From Bacteroidales bacterium (lineage in GTDB: Bacteria > Bacteroidota > Bacteroidia > Bacteroidales > JAIPAH01): DNA of 44,267 nt. Location: the NCBI GenBank assembly GCA_021740175.1, contig JAIPAH010000008.1, forward strand, positions 1 through 44,267, given 5' to 3'. Below, piece by piece: positions 17,894 to 26,404 of this stretch (within the stretch, counting starts at the first letter, position 1; the number at the start of each line of letters is the position of its first letter). The notes under the pieces are model-generated. The model made no database searches. It was not told the DNA's origin and was given only the letters and a program-made list of their open reading frames with translations. Position numbers and translations under genes: made by a program.

Positions 17894-18457
17894 CTATAGC
17901 CAAATGCAACCATAATCTTTTTTCTTTAACCTTTTATTTATTTTGTCTTTATCGAAATATTCAGGGTCAAAATCATCTTCTAACCATTCCATATAACTTT
18001 CATATTCTTCATGATCGGGTTGCTGAAATATTTCGAGCATTTCCATATACCCCCATGGTCCTCCGCAATTTTCCGGAGGACAATTTCTTTTACCTGCTAT
18101 ACATTCTGGTATTTGTAATTGATCATCCGGAGGTAATATTTTATCAAGTAGTATGCTATGTTCCCAACCATCACCAAAATCATATTCATAGATGATCTCA
18201 GATTTTTCCTTTTTTAATATTTGATTCAATCTTACCGTCCTTGAATCTTCTGCAAATTCCACCTCAAATTCTTTTGGAGAATACTCTTCAAGCCCATCTG
18301 AAAACACATGGAGATGAGAATTTGTCCACCCCATTGTTGTTTGAATAATTTTATGAAAATCTACCAACAATACATCCGATTCTACTACTATTTTTCTTCA
18401 TATTTTAGGCTTGATCTCTTCTAATGCTATCTGAATTTGATATATTTTCTTTGTCAT
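17894..18457 (-). pseudogene. pRiA4b ORF-3-like protein interrupted by an in-frame TGA
   Basis: The frame starts at an ATG at 18457 (MTKKIYQIQIALEEIKPKI) and is stopped after 19 codons by TGA, then continues as RKIVVESDVLLVDFHKIIQ ... YEYDFGDGWEHSILL ... AGKRNCPPENCGGPWGY. Family members carry a conserved Trp at exactly that point (PxIWRR), so the stop is most simply a TGG-to-TGA change. The rest is intact, including the YDFGDGW and CPPEDCGG signatures. It marks the left edge of the accessory region. Reinitiation at a TTG shortly downstream is possible but would lose the first strand of the domain. Confidence 0.85.
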
Positions 18458-18508
18458 GTTTTATTATTTAAATGTTCAATTATCCATTCATGATTTTTTA
18501 TAATTACT

Positions 18509-18653
<145 letters not shown>

Positions 18654-18714
18654 ATTACATACAACAAAAAGCTACGAATATAGCCAAACGTTGTCATTCC
18701 CACCCCATAAAATT

Positions 18715-18760
18715 ACAAAAAAACCGACGGGTTGAACAACCGACCCAATTCAGCGAAAAC
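18715..18760. repeat. short intergenic repeat shared with 21751-21798
   Basis: A stretch reading ACAAAAAAACCGACGG then GACCCAATTCAGCGAAAAC is repeated with small changes at 21751-21798, and a related ATGAGTAAAA-TACAAA segment occurs at 39847. Each lies upstream of an attC-like site of the same subfamily. It looks like the remains of a shared noncoding spacer. No coding content. Confidence 0.6.
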
Positions 18761-18837
18761 TTTACCAGAGCGAGCCAAAAGAGAAATTCACGGATTCAGG
18801 GAATAAGTAGACAAATTAGGGCAGCCTTTGGCCAAAT

Positions 18838-19159
18838 CCATCTTTTACCCAATCAATTGGCTGTTTCCCAATATCCTGCGCTGAAAAATATATCCTGCGC
18901 TTTTTGAAAACCCATAGAAGGCAAATGTTAGTGTTCAGGAGGCTGAGTTCAACGGTAAGCATAATGAAGTCCATCCTTTTTATCCGCCGGATTTAAAAGA
19001 AGGCGGGAACGGACTTCATTAATGCTTAAACGTTTGGTGGTATGCACCGTGCGGCAAAACTCCACAAAGGCTTTTTGTACCAGCACACCGCTGATTTAAT
19101 GATGTTTAGCTTAATTTCCAAATAAGCCGCCCATGGTGTATGACCGCCGGTTATGCCCC
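18838..19159 (-). repeat. partial noncoding repeat plus attC-like site after hepT
   Basis: 18838-19020 repeats the right half of the unit seen in full at 19861, 25947 and 30999 (TATCCTGCGCT, AAAACCCATAGAAGGCAAA, GGAGGCTGAGTTCA, GCATAATGAAGTCC). 19025-19159 is an attC-like palindrome: CTTAAAC on one side, GTTATGC on the other, with arms GGTGGTATGCACC and GGTGTATGACCGCC. The GTTATGCCCC box contains the hepT stop codon on the minus strand. Confidence 0.65.
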
Positions 19160-19516
19160 TGTGTTTCCATCCGCTTCCTTTAAAATTGCTTCTATTTGCC
19201 TTCTGTTTGCCGGTAAGTAGTTGACAGCAAGATCCCAGATAATCTCATAATCAACACCAAAGTATTCGTGAGATATTTTGTTTCTCAGCAAATACATTTC
19301 AGCCCAGGGCACTTCCGGATATTTTGACTTAATGTCTTCAGGCAGGTTATTAGCGGCTTCTCCAATGATCTCAAAATTCCTGATAACTGCGTCAACAGTT
19401 TTATAGTCATGTTTAAATTGTCTGAAACTAAAGCCTTCAATGTATTGGCTAATCCTGTCAATTCCGGTCAGCATATCCTGAAGATACATTGTGTATGTTC
19501 TGTCTCTCCTTTTCAA
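19151..19516 (-). CDS. hepT: HepT-like HEPN ribonuclease toxin
   Basis: A 121-residue DUF86/HEPN protein with the catalytic RX4HXY motif at Arg78-His83-Tyr85 (LRNKISHEY) and the family's NFEIIGEAANNLP. In characterised pairs the toxin is an RNase whose Tyr is AMPylated by the MntA partner. It lies immediately downstream of mntA (1 bp between genes). The stop codon falls inside the attC-like box GGGGCATAAC, as is common for cassette genes. Confidence 0.92.
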   Translation of the reverse strand: MKRRDRTYTMYLQDMLTGIDRISQYIEGFSFRQFKHDYKTVDAVIRNFEIIGEAANNLPEDIKSKYPEVPWAEMYLLRNKISHEYFGVDYEIIWDLAVNYLPANRRQIEAILKEADGNTGA

Positions 19517-19517
19517 A

Positions 19518-19808
19518 CTACACGTATTTAATATTATTCAGAATTTTGTCACGGATTTGCTCTTTCAATGCCTTTTTGGTTACCAGGTCAATCTTCCTGT
19601 TAAAAATTTTTTCAAGGTATAGTTCAAGCGCAAAAAACCTCCAGCCGATAGGTTTTTCCAGTTCAACGAGGATGTCAATATCACTTTCGTCAGTCTGAGT
19701 ATTGTCTGCAAACGAGCCAAACAAACCAATTTCTCTAACTGAATATTCTTGCTGAAGCCAGGGTTTTAATTCATTCAGTTTCGATATGATGTCTTCTCGT
19801 TTTGTCAT
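19518..19808 (-). CDS. mntA: MntA-like nucleotidyltransferase antitoxin
   Basis: A 96-residue minimal nucleotidyltransferase with the motif GLFGSFADNTQTDESDIDIL (Gly31-Ser32, Asp43, Asp45). This is the antitoxin of the type VII HEPN/MNT system, which inactivates HepT by AMPylation. First gene of the pair. The cassette-like start box GTTATACCCC lies 53 bp upstream, and its complement, with one change, lies at the hepT stop. Confidence 0.92.
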   Translation of the reverse strand: MTKREDIISKLNELKPWLQQEYSVREIGLFGSFADNTQTDESDIDILVELEKPIGWRFFALELYLEKIFNRKIDLVTKKALKEQIRDKILNNIKYV

Positions 19809-19812
19809 ACTA

Positions 19813-19820
19813 CAAATATA
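19813..19820 (-). promoter_or_regulatory. Bacteroidota -7 promoter box of mntA-hepT
   Basis: On the minus strand TATATTTG lies 4 bp before the mntA ATG, a perfect match to the Bacteroidota -7 consensus TAnnTTTG. Transcription would begin at or next to the start codon, giving a leaderless or nearly leaderless mRNA. No clear -33 TTG was identified. Confidence 0.6.
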
Positions 19821-19860
19821 GCAATTTTTATGATAATGTAGGTAGTCTTCTCTCTAACAT

Positions 19861-20300
19861 GGGGTATAACGATATAGTGTTTTATCAATCGTTCACCCAA
19901 AGGTAAAAAAAAATGGGTAGTGGCTTTCTTACAAACCTATGAAATGATACGTGAGGTGAATGATTGATAAAACAAGTTGAAAGAAGCCGCAGGGCTATAG
20001 GCATAGTGCAAACGCGGGAATATCCATACATGGAGTGGCGGCAGATAAATTGAATGGCCGGGCCTTGCTTTTATCTCAAATCTTAAATGTAGTCACATCT
20101 GTATCAACTTATCTTTTATTCAATCAATTGCTCCTATCCCATTGCTTGCGCTAAAAAATATCCTGCGCTTATTGAAAACCCATAGAAAGGCAAACGTCGG
20201 AGGTCCTGAGGCTGAGTTCACCTGTCCGCCTAAGGAAGAACTACGAACATAATGAAGATGTGCCGTGGCGGCTTTATTGGGGTTTGAATGTTGTATGCCG
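19861..20300 (-). repeat. noncoding cassette-like unit, copy 1 (two attC-like sites)
   Basis: A unit of about 440 bp with no gene. The left site (19861-19983) has arms GTTTTATCAATCGTTCACC and GGTGAATGATTGATAAAAC between TATAAC and GTTGAAAG boxes. The spacer of about 200 bp carries ATACATGGAGTGGCG and TGAATGGCCGG. The right site (20189-20300) runs from GGCAAAC to GTTGTATGCCG. Copies 2 (25947-26376) and 3 (30999-31427) are strongly similar throughout, including the spacer. Confidence 0.8.
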
Positions 20301-20304
20301 TTTA

Positions 20305-21155
20305 TTATTTTGAGTTCAATCCTTTAATTTGTTTAAAATATTCAACAACAATTTTTCGCCGTTCTTCAGCTATTAATGGATTAAGATGGCATTCTATAAT
20401 TTCATTTAGCGAAAAGTGAGAAAGAATATCATCAGTCATCTTTTTCAGGAAAGATTGTACTTCAAAATCTGCTTTAGCTATATCATCGAGAAGATTTGAC
20501 CTGTTATCAATAATATAGATGAGTCTGGTCTAAAAAGCCTTAAAACTGCTGATTTTTACCATTTTTACCCCTAATCCGCCTTAGGCGGAGAACTGCTAAA
20601 AATCAGCAGTTTAAAAAAGTCCCCTTCAGGGGATTTAGGGGTCATAAGGCTTTTTAGACCGGCCTCATAGATAATATCTTCAAAATCATAGCTCATTCGG
20701 GGCTCATCTCCTCTGCTTTTATAAGCTTCCCACTTTGTTGCCAGGAAATAACTCACTGGTAGAATTTTAATTACTGCTTTTCCTAATGTCACCGAATAAG
20801 CCTTTTTAAAGCCTGGCTTTAACCATCTGTTGGTAGGGCCGAGAGGAGTGTCCTCAAATGGTATAAAATCGATGAGTATATCGTCGTATCTATATCTGTA
20901 CATTACATCTTCTGATGGAGCGGGAAATATCTTCTTCCCGGCCAATCTCTCTCTAAGCCGATCCATTTGGGAATAAGAGCTAATTTGAACAGATACATCT
21001 ATATCTCTCGTGGGCCTGGGCTATTCTGCACCGTCCTCGGTAGCATATAAACTTACTACTGCACCACCAATATAAACTATCTCATCATTAATCTCTTCCA
21101 GAGCTAAAGCGACTTTTTCAATAGCTTCTAAATTAACTTCTTGTCTTTCAGGCAT
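20305..21155 (-). pseudogene. AbiEii-like nucleotidyltransferase, broken by a stop codon and a MITE insertion
   Basis: The start overlaps the upstream gene's stop by 8 bp (ATGCCTGA), giving MPERQEVNLEAIEKVALALE ... IVYIGGAVVSLYATEDGAE, then an in-frame TAG at codon 45, then PRPTRDIDVSVQ ... KPGFKKAYSV ... MSYDFEDIIY. The GGAVV and RDIDV motifs are the catalytic nucleotidyltransferase signature. The frame is then interrupted by MITE copy C (20521-20666) and resumes exactly as IIDNRSNLLDDIAKADFEVQ, ending QIKGLNSK and TAA. Removing the element and one copy of the 6-bp duplication restores the frame. The intact form was probably the toxin of the pair. Confidence 0.9.
20521..20666. mobile_element. 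MITE-like palindromic element, copy C, inserted in a gene
   Basis: 146 bp, from GAGTCTGGTCTAAAAAGCC to GGCTTTTTAGACCGGCCTC, flanked by perfect ATAGAT duplications (20515-20520 and 20667-20672). The flanking reading frame joins cleanly when the element and one duplication are removed, which defines both ends to the base. Same orientation as copy B. Confidence 0.95.
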
Positions 21156-21666
21156 TTTGTAACCTCTCCTGAATCATTTCCAATGCCATTTGTTTTTCTC
21201 TTACTTTACCGACTCTGATTGAATCGGCCAAAGCTACTAATTCATAGAGTTTATTATCTCTTAGGCAGGCCTCCGGTAGTTTAGGATGTAAAGGCTCTAT
21301 TGCCTGACCCCGGATATTGCCTTTTGCATATGGCCAAACATAAGTTTCGTTACTTGAAATTTGATTTTTCAAGGGAGAGGCTGAATGAGCAGTTTCCAGT
21401 CCTCTTGTGAGAGGGCCCGGTTGTTGGGGAAAAACATACTGAAGCCCTGATTTTAAAAAATCTAACAATGCTAACTTGTTAAGTGTCTTCTTATCGCTAC
21501 TTACAAGACCTGCCGGAATTGACCTGTTAATGCTTTCACTTATTTCACTGGCACTAATTTCCAACTCGTTTGCCAGCTCTTTCATCAACCAACTTTTATC
21601 CCCTTTGCTGGCTATCTTTAATAAAACCACCACATCATGGGGTCGCATTCCTCTGTGTTTCTTCAT
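21148..21666 (-). CDS. winged-helix protein, upstream partner of the nucleotidyltransferase
   Basis: A 172-residue protein. The N-terminal half is a winged helix-turn-helix (HDVVVLLKIASKGDKSWLMK, ELANELEISASEISESINRS), followed by a segment ending GNIRGQAIEPLHPKLPEACL and a C-terminal helix. Such HTH proteins lie upstream of AbiEii-like nucleotidyltransferases and are the expected antitoxin/regulator. It overlaps the broken toxin gene by 8 bp. With the toxin disrupted, it is now probably an orphan regulator. The palindrome at 21700-21732 is a candidate operator. Confidence 0.8.
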   Translation of the reverse strand: MKKHRGMRPHDVVVLLKIASKGDKSWLMKELANELEISASEISESINRSIPAGLVSSDKKTLNKLALLDFLKSGLQYVFPQQPGPLTRGLETAHSASPLKNQISSNETYVWPYAKGNIRGQAIEPLHPKLPEACLRDNKLYELVALADSIRVGKVREKQMALEMIQERLQNA

Positions 21667-21699
21667 TGCAGTTAAATTTATCCTGTAAAGGTATAAATA

Positions 21700-21732
21700 A
21701 ATTTCCGATTCGCGATTCGCAAATCGGAAATT
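21700..21732. promoter_or_regulatory. candidate operator of the HTH/nucleotidyltransferase operon
   Basis: An inverted repeat with arms AATTTCCGATT and AATCGGAAATT, containing a further direct repeat GATTCGC-GATTCGC, lies 34 bp upstream of the HTH gene start. Its position over the promoter and the DNA-binding domain of the gene it precedes suggest autoregulation. Confidence 0.55.
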
Positions 21733-21750
21733 ACTGTTATGAGTAAAATG

Positions 21751-21945
21751 ACAAAAAAATCCGGCAGATTTAATGACCGACCCAACTCAGCGAAAACTAC
21801 ACAACAACGTATCCTGCACTTATTAAAAATTCATAGAAAGCAAGCATTGGAGGTGTAGAACCTGAGTTTACGTGTCAGCTTCATGAAGAACTGTGAGCAT
21901 AATGAAGCTGTGCGGCGGCTTCATCGGGGTTTGAATGTTAAGGCG
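21751..21945 (-). repeat. partial noncoding repeat with attC-like right half
   Basis: Begins with the short repeat also found at 18715, then AACAACGTATCCTGCACT, and 21841-21945 is the right-half site of the noncoding unit (GAGCATAATGAAGCTGTG, GGCGGCTTCAT, TTTGAATGTTAAGGCG). No gene is present. It separates the HTH operon from the downstream AlbA-type gene. Confidence 0.6.
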
Positions 21946-22029
21946 TAATGTTCTGCTCATTACTTTTATATAATTTTTGGTCAATTAGCGGCCTATTAAT
22001 GGCCTTTTCGGCCAATTTTCGGCCAATTA

Positions 22030-23346
22030 TCAGGAAATAGTATATTTTATTCCTCTGCCTTTTGTTCCGGTTTGTAGTAAAATACCTTTTTGCACCAATT
22101 CTTGAAGTTCTTCGGTGGCAGTGGTCTTTCCGATACCATTAAGTTCCTGGTATAAGGAATTATTTATGCTACCTTTTTCTTTTGTATATAAAACTCCCTT
22201 AATTTGTCTATTATTTAATCCTAACTTCTCTAAATTTTCTTTTGTAAATATATCTTTAAATATTTTTGTCAAAAATCCGCCTTGTTCTTCTTTTAAAACG
22301 GGTTCCGGTAGTTTGTGCTCTTTACATGCTTCAATAATTTTAATTGTTCCTCGACCCCATGTGTCAATATAACCTGCTTTAAAACAAACATCAGCAATTA
22401 TAGGGTTTCCGGGTTTAGAGCGATGTGTTCTTTTTAGGTCCTCCTCTGTTAATTCAGCCGGCAGGCCACCATCATTCCATATACCAAAATTATCGTCATA
22501 TAGTCTGATTTGAGTTTGGGAACCCATATAATTTCTGTGTACTAATGCATTTAAAACCATCTCACGAACGGCAGCCACAGGGTATTCGTCTTTTTCAACT
22601 CTTTGCATTCCTTTGAAATCAATAGGATGAATAAAAAATTTAGAGTTAAGTGTTTCTTCAATTGTTTGTTTTAGCTGTATTAAATTTCCTTCAAGCACTT
22701 CATGAAATTTAAGGTCGGCATCCGATTTACCAAATTTCCCAATTTTAACGGCAGTATTGGGGTAGAATTTACCCGGATCGTTTCCAAATAGAATTAGGGC
22801 ACCTCTTTTAAGATTTCCATCTTCTATTAACCTTAATTTATCAAGTAAATCAGTGGTTTTAATATCAGCTTCAATGTTAACTCTATTTGCTTTTCTGGCG
22901 TCTTCTAAGAACTGTTTTATAGTCTGTTCATCAATATCTTCTATTGTTGCCCTTTTTTCTTGAATATCGTCCCAGTTTTTTCCTGTGCGTTTTAGAATAA
23001 ATTCATTTAAGGCAGGGCCAGTCAATTCCTGGAGTGTACTTCCAGTTCGTATATAATATTTACCTCTCAATGATATTGGCACATCATATCGAGGAATAAT
23101 TATTTCAAGGTAGTGTTTGTTCTTTTTAACATGTAAGTTGATTTCAGCATAAATCCCTAAAATATCTCGGAATTTATTTGGAAGTTGCTCCATCAGTTCT
23201 TGATAATTGTTAATCCCGAGTACTTTTCCATTGTCATCAATGCCGATATATAACTTTCCCCCTTTAGAGTTCGCAAATCCACAAATCCATTTTAAATGGT
23301 TCTCATGCCAGTTTTTCTTGTACTCAATGTTTTGTCGTTCAGGCAT
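22030..23346 (-). CDS. AlbA/Schlafen-domain ATP-binding transcriptional regulator-like protein
   Basis: A 438-residue protein. Residues about 5-115 form an AlbA_2 (Schlafen-related) domain: QNIEYKKNWHENHLKWICGF, NSKGGKLYIGIDDNG and YYIRTGSTLQELTG. The middle part carries a GHKL-type ATP-binding region (AAVREMVLNALVHRNYMG ... DTWGRGTIKI). The C terminus is a winged helix (YQELNGIGKTTATEELQELV). Such proteins are common in defence islands, but the activity of this architecture is not established. The start MPERQNIEYK is typical of the family. Confidence 0.88.
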   Translation of the reverse strand: MPERQNIEYKKNWHENHLKWICGFANSKGGKLYIGIDDNGKVLGINNYQELMEQLPNKFRDILGIYAEINLHVKKNKHYLEIIIPRYDVPISLRGKYYIRTGSTLQELTGPALNEFILKRTGKNWDDIQEKRATIEDIDEQTIKQFLEDARKANRVNIEADIKTTDLLDKLRLIEDGNLKRGALILFGNDPGKFYPNTAVKIGKFGKSDADLKFHEVLEGNLIQLKQTIEETLNSKFFIHPIDFKGMQRVEKDEYPVAAVREMVLNALVHRNYMGSQTQIRLYDDNFGIWNDGGLPAELTEEDLKRTHRSKPGNPIIADVCFKAGYIDTWGRGTIKIIEACKEHKLPEPVLKEEQGGFLTKIFKDIFTKENLEKLGLNNRQIKGVLYTKEKGSINNSLYQELNGIGKTTATEELQELVQKGILLQTGTKGRGIKYTIS

Positions 23347-24119
23347 TAATTTTTATCATTTGATTATAATTACCAAATATAAATTAAAAGCTATATGATT
23401 AAATTATATTCGCTCTATTCTAATTAATGGTTGATTGGTTATAATTATTTAGGTGTATTATCAGTGTAAAGCAATATCGGTTAATTTAGTGCCTGTACTG
23501 ACACTTAGGGATTCTATCATCTGAGAAAATGGTACACAGATACAACTTATTATCACAGATTTCTTGTTAAGGTAAATAATTAACTTATGACAAAATGAAC
23601 CTTCATTACGCACTCTAAAAAATGCCTGAAAGGCATTCAGGTAAAAGCACAGGGTGAAGCGCAGCGGAACCCTGTGATAGTAATGGGCAACGTTATAACA
23701 CTAGCTCTGAAAGAGCGTAACGTAATTACCTACAACCGTATCCTTCGCATTATCCAAATCGATTTTACGTGTCGGGCTTTCAGCCCTCTGATTTTTCGTT
23801 TTTCCATATACACAGGGTTCCATTTCATTCCACCCTGTGCTTTTACGGATCAGGGCTTCGCCCTTATTAACTTTCACAACATATTTAAAGACATTGACAG
23901 TTAATTTTTTCAAATCAATTTCTATTTAGAATAGAGCGATTATATTTTGTGGATTAATATTTTCTATATTATCGGTCTTTTATAGCTATCCCGGTTTTGA
24001 ATTAGTCCTTAAACATGTGCCCCAACGGTTTCACATATGGCTTGCGGCGGTTTACGAAGAACTTTACATCCCAACAGAAACGAACCCGGCTAAGAGCCGA
24101 AAACATTGAATTTAGCATT
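23347..24119. repeat. intergenic region with REP-like palindrome cluster
   Basis: About 770 bp without a convincing gene. 23610-23880 is packed with short palindromes: CTGAAAGGCATTCAG, ACAGGGT...ACCCTGT (twice), GGGCTTTCAGCCC and AGGGCTTCGCCCT. This is the pattern of REP/BIME-type sequences in Bacteroidota. The short open frames that cross it (for example 23701-23913 minus) are shaped by these palindromes and are not called. The remaining bases, 23350-23600, show nothing I can name. Confidence 0.55.
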
Positions 24120-24602
24120 TCAACTGCATAAGCTCTTTGCTATACAAAAGAAAAGCTGCTTTTTCTTTAATGGCTCTGCCAGGATTTGTATACCGGTCTT
24201 TAGTTGACGGACTTCCTGTTGTTTTTGAGCCAGTCGCTTTTCATTAATGGCATATCCTTGTACAAGATAGTCTCTCAAACGTTGGGTAGCCCATTGGCGG
24301 AATTGAGTACCCCTATAAGAATTGACACGATAACCTACTGAAATAATTGCATCCAAATTATAATAATCTACTTTGTAGGTTTTACCATCGGAAGCAGTTG
24401 TTGCAGATTTTGCAACAACTGAATTTTTATTTAATTCTCCCTCTTTAAAAACATTTCGTAAGTGTCTTGAAATAACAGATTTATCTCTTTCAAACAATTC
24501 GCTCATTTGATTCAGGCTCAACCAAATAGTATCCTGTTCTAACCTGACCTCAATCTCAGTCCCTTTATCAGTAGTATATATTTCAATGTTGCCTTTTGTC
24601 AT
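24120..24602 (-). CDS. RhuM-family protein, C-terminally truncated
   Basis: A 160-residue protein matching the N-terminal half of the RhuM virulence/DUF family: IEIYTTDKGTEIEVRLEQDT, IWLSLNQMSELFERDKSVIS, HLRNVFKEGEL, NLDAIISVGYRVNS and TQFRQWATQRLRDYLVQGYA. Intact members are about twice this length with a second, often Fic/Doc-like, half. Here the frame ends soon after LKTGIQILAEPLKKKQLFF. Another frame at that point reads KEKAAFLLYSKEL, so a small frameshift followed by a boundary may have removed the rest. Confidence 0.75.
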   Translation of the reverse strand: MTKGNIEIYTTDKGTEIEVRLEQDTIWLSLNQMSELFERDKSVISRHLRNVFKEGELNKNSVVAKSATTASDGKTYKVDYYNLDAIISVGYRVNSYRGTQFRQWATQRLRDYLVQGYAINEKRLAQKQQEVRQLKTGIQILAEPLKKKQLFFCIAKSLCS

Positions 24603-24731
24603 TGGTTATCTTGTATCTGGGATTTACAGGGACACGGTCTCATCCCCCGTTATAAATTTTGCTAAAGCCAACCACCTTAGAAGCCGGAAGCCCGCCCGCA
24701 TGGCGTATATATCATATCGTAAGCTGAGCGG

Positions 24732-25850
24732 TTACATTATCACAAACTCTCTGAAATTTTTTCTATTAATTACTTTCTCATTTGCATTATAAGATTCTAA
24801 AAATTTCCCTGGCAGCTTAACCCTTTTTTTATCGCTCCATTTAAATTCATATCCATAAATCTTACCTGCCTTATCCTCAACAAAATCCACTTCCTGCTGT
24901 TGTTTTGTTCTCCAGAAATAGGTATTTGCTAAGCTTTCTTTATATTCATTTTGTTTGATTCTTTCTGAAATTAAAAAATTCTCCCAAATTGCTCCTCTAT
25001 CTGTTCTTAATTCTAAAGGATCAAAATTACCAATAACCATGTTCCTGACACCGTTATCATAAAAATAAATCTTTTTATTGGTTTTAATCTCATTTCGAAT
25101 ATTCCTGCTGAAGCTTCCCAATTTAAATATCACATATCCTTTCTGTAATATGTCAATATATTTGCTTATTGTATTCTTATCAACATTAACAATCTGTGAT
25201 AATTCTGTATAATTCACTTCGCTTCCTACTTGTAAAGCAAGAGCCTGAACTAATTTATCTAATACGCCAGGTTTTCTAATCTCAGAATAAGCTAAAATAT
25301 CACGGTAAAGATAACTATTCACTAAATTTTTTAATATGCTTATCTCTTCCCCTGGATTATTTAAAACATCTGGGTAAAAACCATAAAGTAGCCTATCCTC
25401 TAGCTGTTGTTCGGAATATAAATATCCATGATGTTTTTCAAATTCTTCCCAACTTATCGGGTATAACTGATATTCCCATTTTCTTCCAGTCAAGGGTTCA
25501 TTTATTTCATTTGATAAGTCAAAGGATGAAGACCCACTTGTAAATAACTGGACATCTTTAAATTGGTCAGTTATGATTTTCAAGGTAAGCCCAATTCCAG
25601 CTATCCTTTGAGCTTCATCAATAAAAACCAGTTTATGATTCCCAATTATATTTTTAATTTCTTCAGTATTGGGAGTATCTAACAAGCTTCGAACTTTAGG
25701 GTTATCTCCGTCTAAGAATAAATAATCTTTTGATCCTAATATATTATTAAGTAAAGTAGTTTTTCCAACTTGTCTTGGTCCAACCACTATTATTGCTTTA
25801 CCTTTACCTGTCTTATTGGATATTTTCTCCTCTATATATCTTTTATACAT
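24732..25850 (-). CDS. AAA-family ATPase with DUF4143 domain
   Basis: A 372-residue protein: AAA_14 ATPase with Walker A VGPRQVGKTTLL, Walker B KLVFIDEAQRI and arginine-sensor segment LFTSGSSSFDL. Then come a helical region (VNYTELSQIVNVDKNTISKY, HTH-like) and DUF4143 with a PD-(D/E)XK-like end (ANTYFWRTKQQQEVDFVE, GYEFKWSDKK). These standalone ATPases are frequent in archaea and Bacteroidota; function is unknown, and transport, defence and mobile-element roles have been suggested. I start it at the ATG at 25850; an upstream frame to 25901 reads through an operator-like palindrome. Confidence 0.9.
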   Translation of the reverse strand: MYKRYIEEKISNKTGKGKAIIVVGPRQVGKTTLLNNILGSKDYLFLDGDNPKVRSLLDTPNTEEIKNIIGNHKLVFIDEAQRIAGIGLTLKIITDQFKDVQLFTSGSSSFDLSNEINEPLTGRKWEYQLYPISWEEFEKHHGYLYSEQQLEDRLLYGFYPDVLNNPGEEISILKNLVNSYLYRDILAYSEIRKPGVLDKLVQALALQVGSEVNYTELSQIVNVDKNTISKYIDILQKGYVIFKLGSFSRNIRNEIKTNKKIYFYDNGVRNMVIGNFDPLELRTDRGAIWENFLISERIKQNEYKESLANTYFWRTKQQQEVDFVEDKAGKIYGYEFKWSDKKRVKLPGKFLESYNANEKVINRKNFREFVIM

Positions 25851-25859
25851 TTTTTTATA

Positions 25860-25898
25860 CAAATATACTAACTTTCGGTGAATAAATTCACCGAAAGT
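25860..25898 (-). promoter_or_regulatory. promoter and perfect 12-bp palindrome upstream of the ATPase gene
   Basis: ACTTTCGGTGAA and TTCACCGAAAGT (25871-25898) are perfect 12-bp arms around a 4-bp loop. On the minus strand they are followed by TATATTTG (25867-25860), a perfect -7 box, and then the ATG 9 bp later. The palindrome covers the -33/spacer region, so a protein bound there would block transcription; alternatively it folds as a hairpin. Confidence 0.7.
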
Positions 25899-25946
25899 CA
25901 TATTTTCTAGTGATTATATTCACAGATTTCTCTACCGATAGGCTTG

Positions 25947-26376
25947 CGTTCAACGATATAGTGTTTTATCAATCGTTCACCCAAAGGTAAAAAAAAATGG
26001 GTAGTGGCTTTCTTACAAACCTATGAAATGATTCGTGAGGTGAATGATTGATAAAACAAGTTGAACGAAGCCGTAGGGATATGGGCAATGTGTGAACGCG
26101 GGAATACCATACATGGAGTGGCGACGGAAAAATTGAATGGCCGAGTCTTGCTTTTATCTTAAATGTAGTTGCATCTGTATCAACCTATCTTTTATTCCAT
26201 CAATCGCTCCTATGCCATAACCTGCGTTGAAAATATATCCTGCGCTTATTGAAAACCCATAGACGGTAAACATGGGTAATCAGGAGGCTGAGTTCACCTG
26301 TCCGCCTCAGGAAGAATTGCGAGCATAAGGAAGCCCCGCCGAAACGGGGCTTACTTTGTGCTTAAATGTTAGCGTT
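25947..26376 (-). repeat. noncoding cassette-like unit, copy 2 (two attC-like sites)
   Basis: The left site (25947-26067) has outer boxes CGTTCAAC and GTTGAACG, perfectly complementary, and arms GTTTTATCAATCGTTCACC and GGTGAATGATTGATAAAAC. The right site (26265-26376) ends with GTTAGCGTT, the end box of the HerA-like gene cassette. The spacer matches copies 1 and 3. A GGAAGCCCCGCCGAAACGGG hairpin lies near the right end. No coding content. Confidence 0.8.
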
Positions 26377-26404
26377 TCGTGCATTATTTACTATTCTATT
26401 TATA

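Noticed and set aside
23674-23913. Open frames of 70-76 codons on both strands
   Set aside because: They are generated by a cluster of REP-like palindromes. Fragments such as GWNEMEPCVYGKTKN are what that palindrome gives when translated.
24600-24735. attC-like site between rhuM and the ATPase gene
   Set aside because: It shares CGCATGGCGTAT and CCAACCACC segments with the site at 33559, but the outer boxes (TGTAAC side and the opposite side) do not pair convincingly, so it is not listed as a site.
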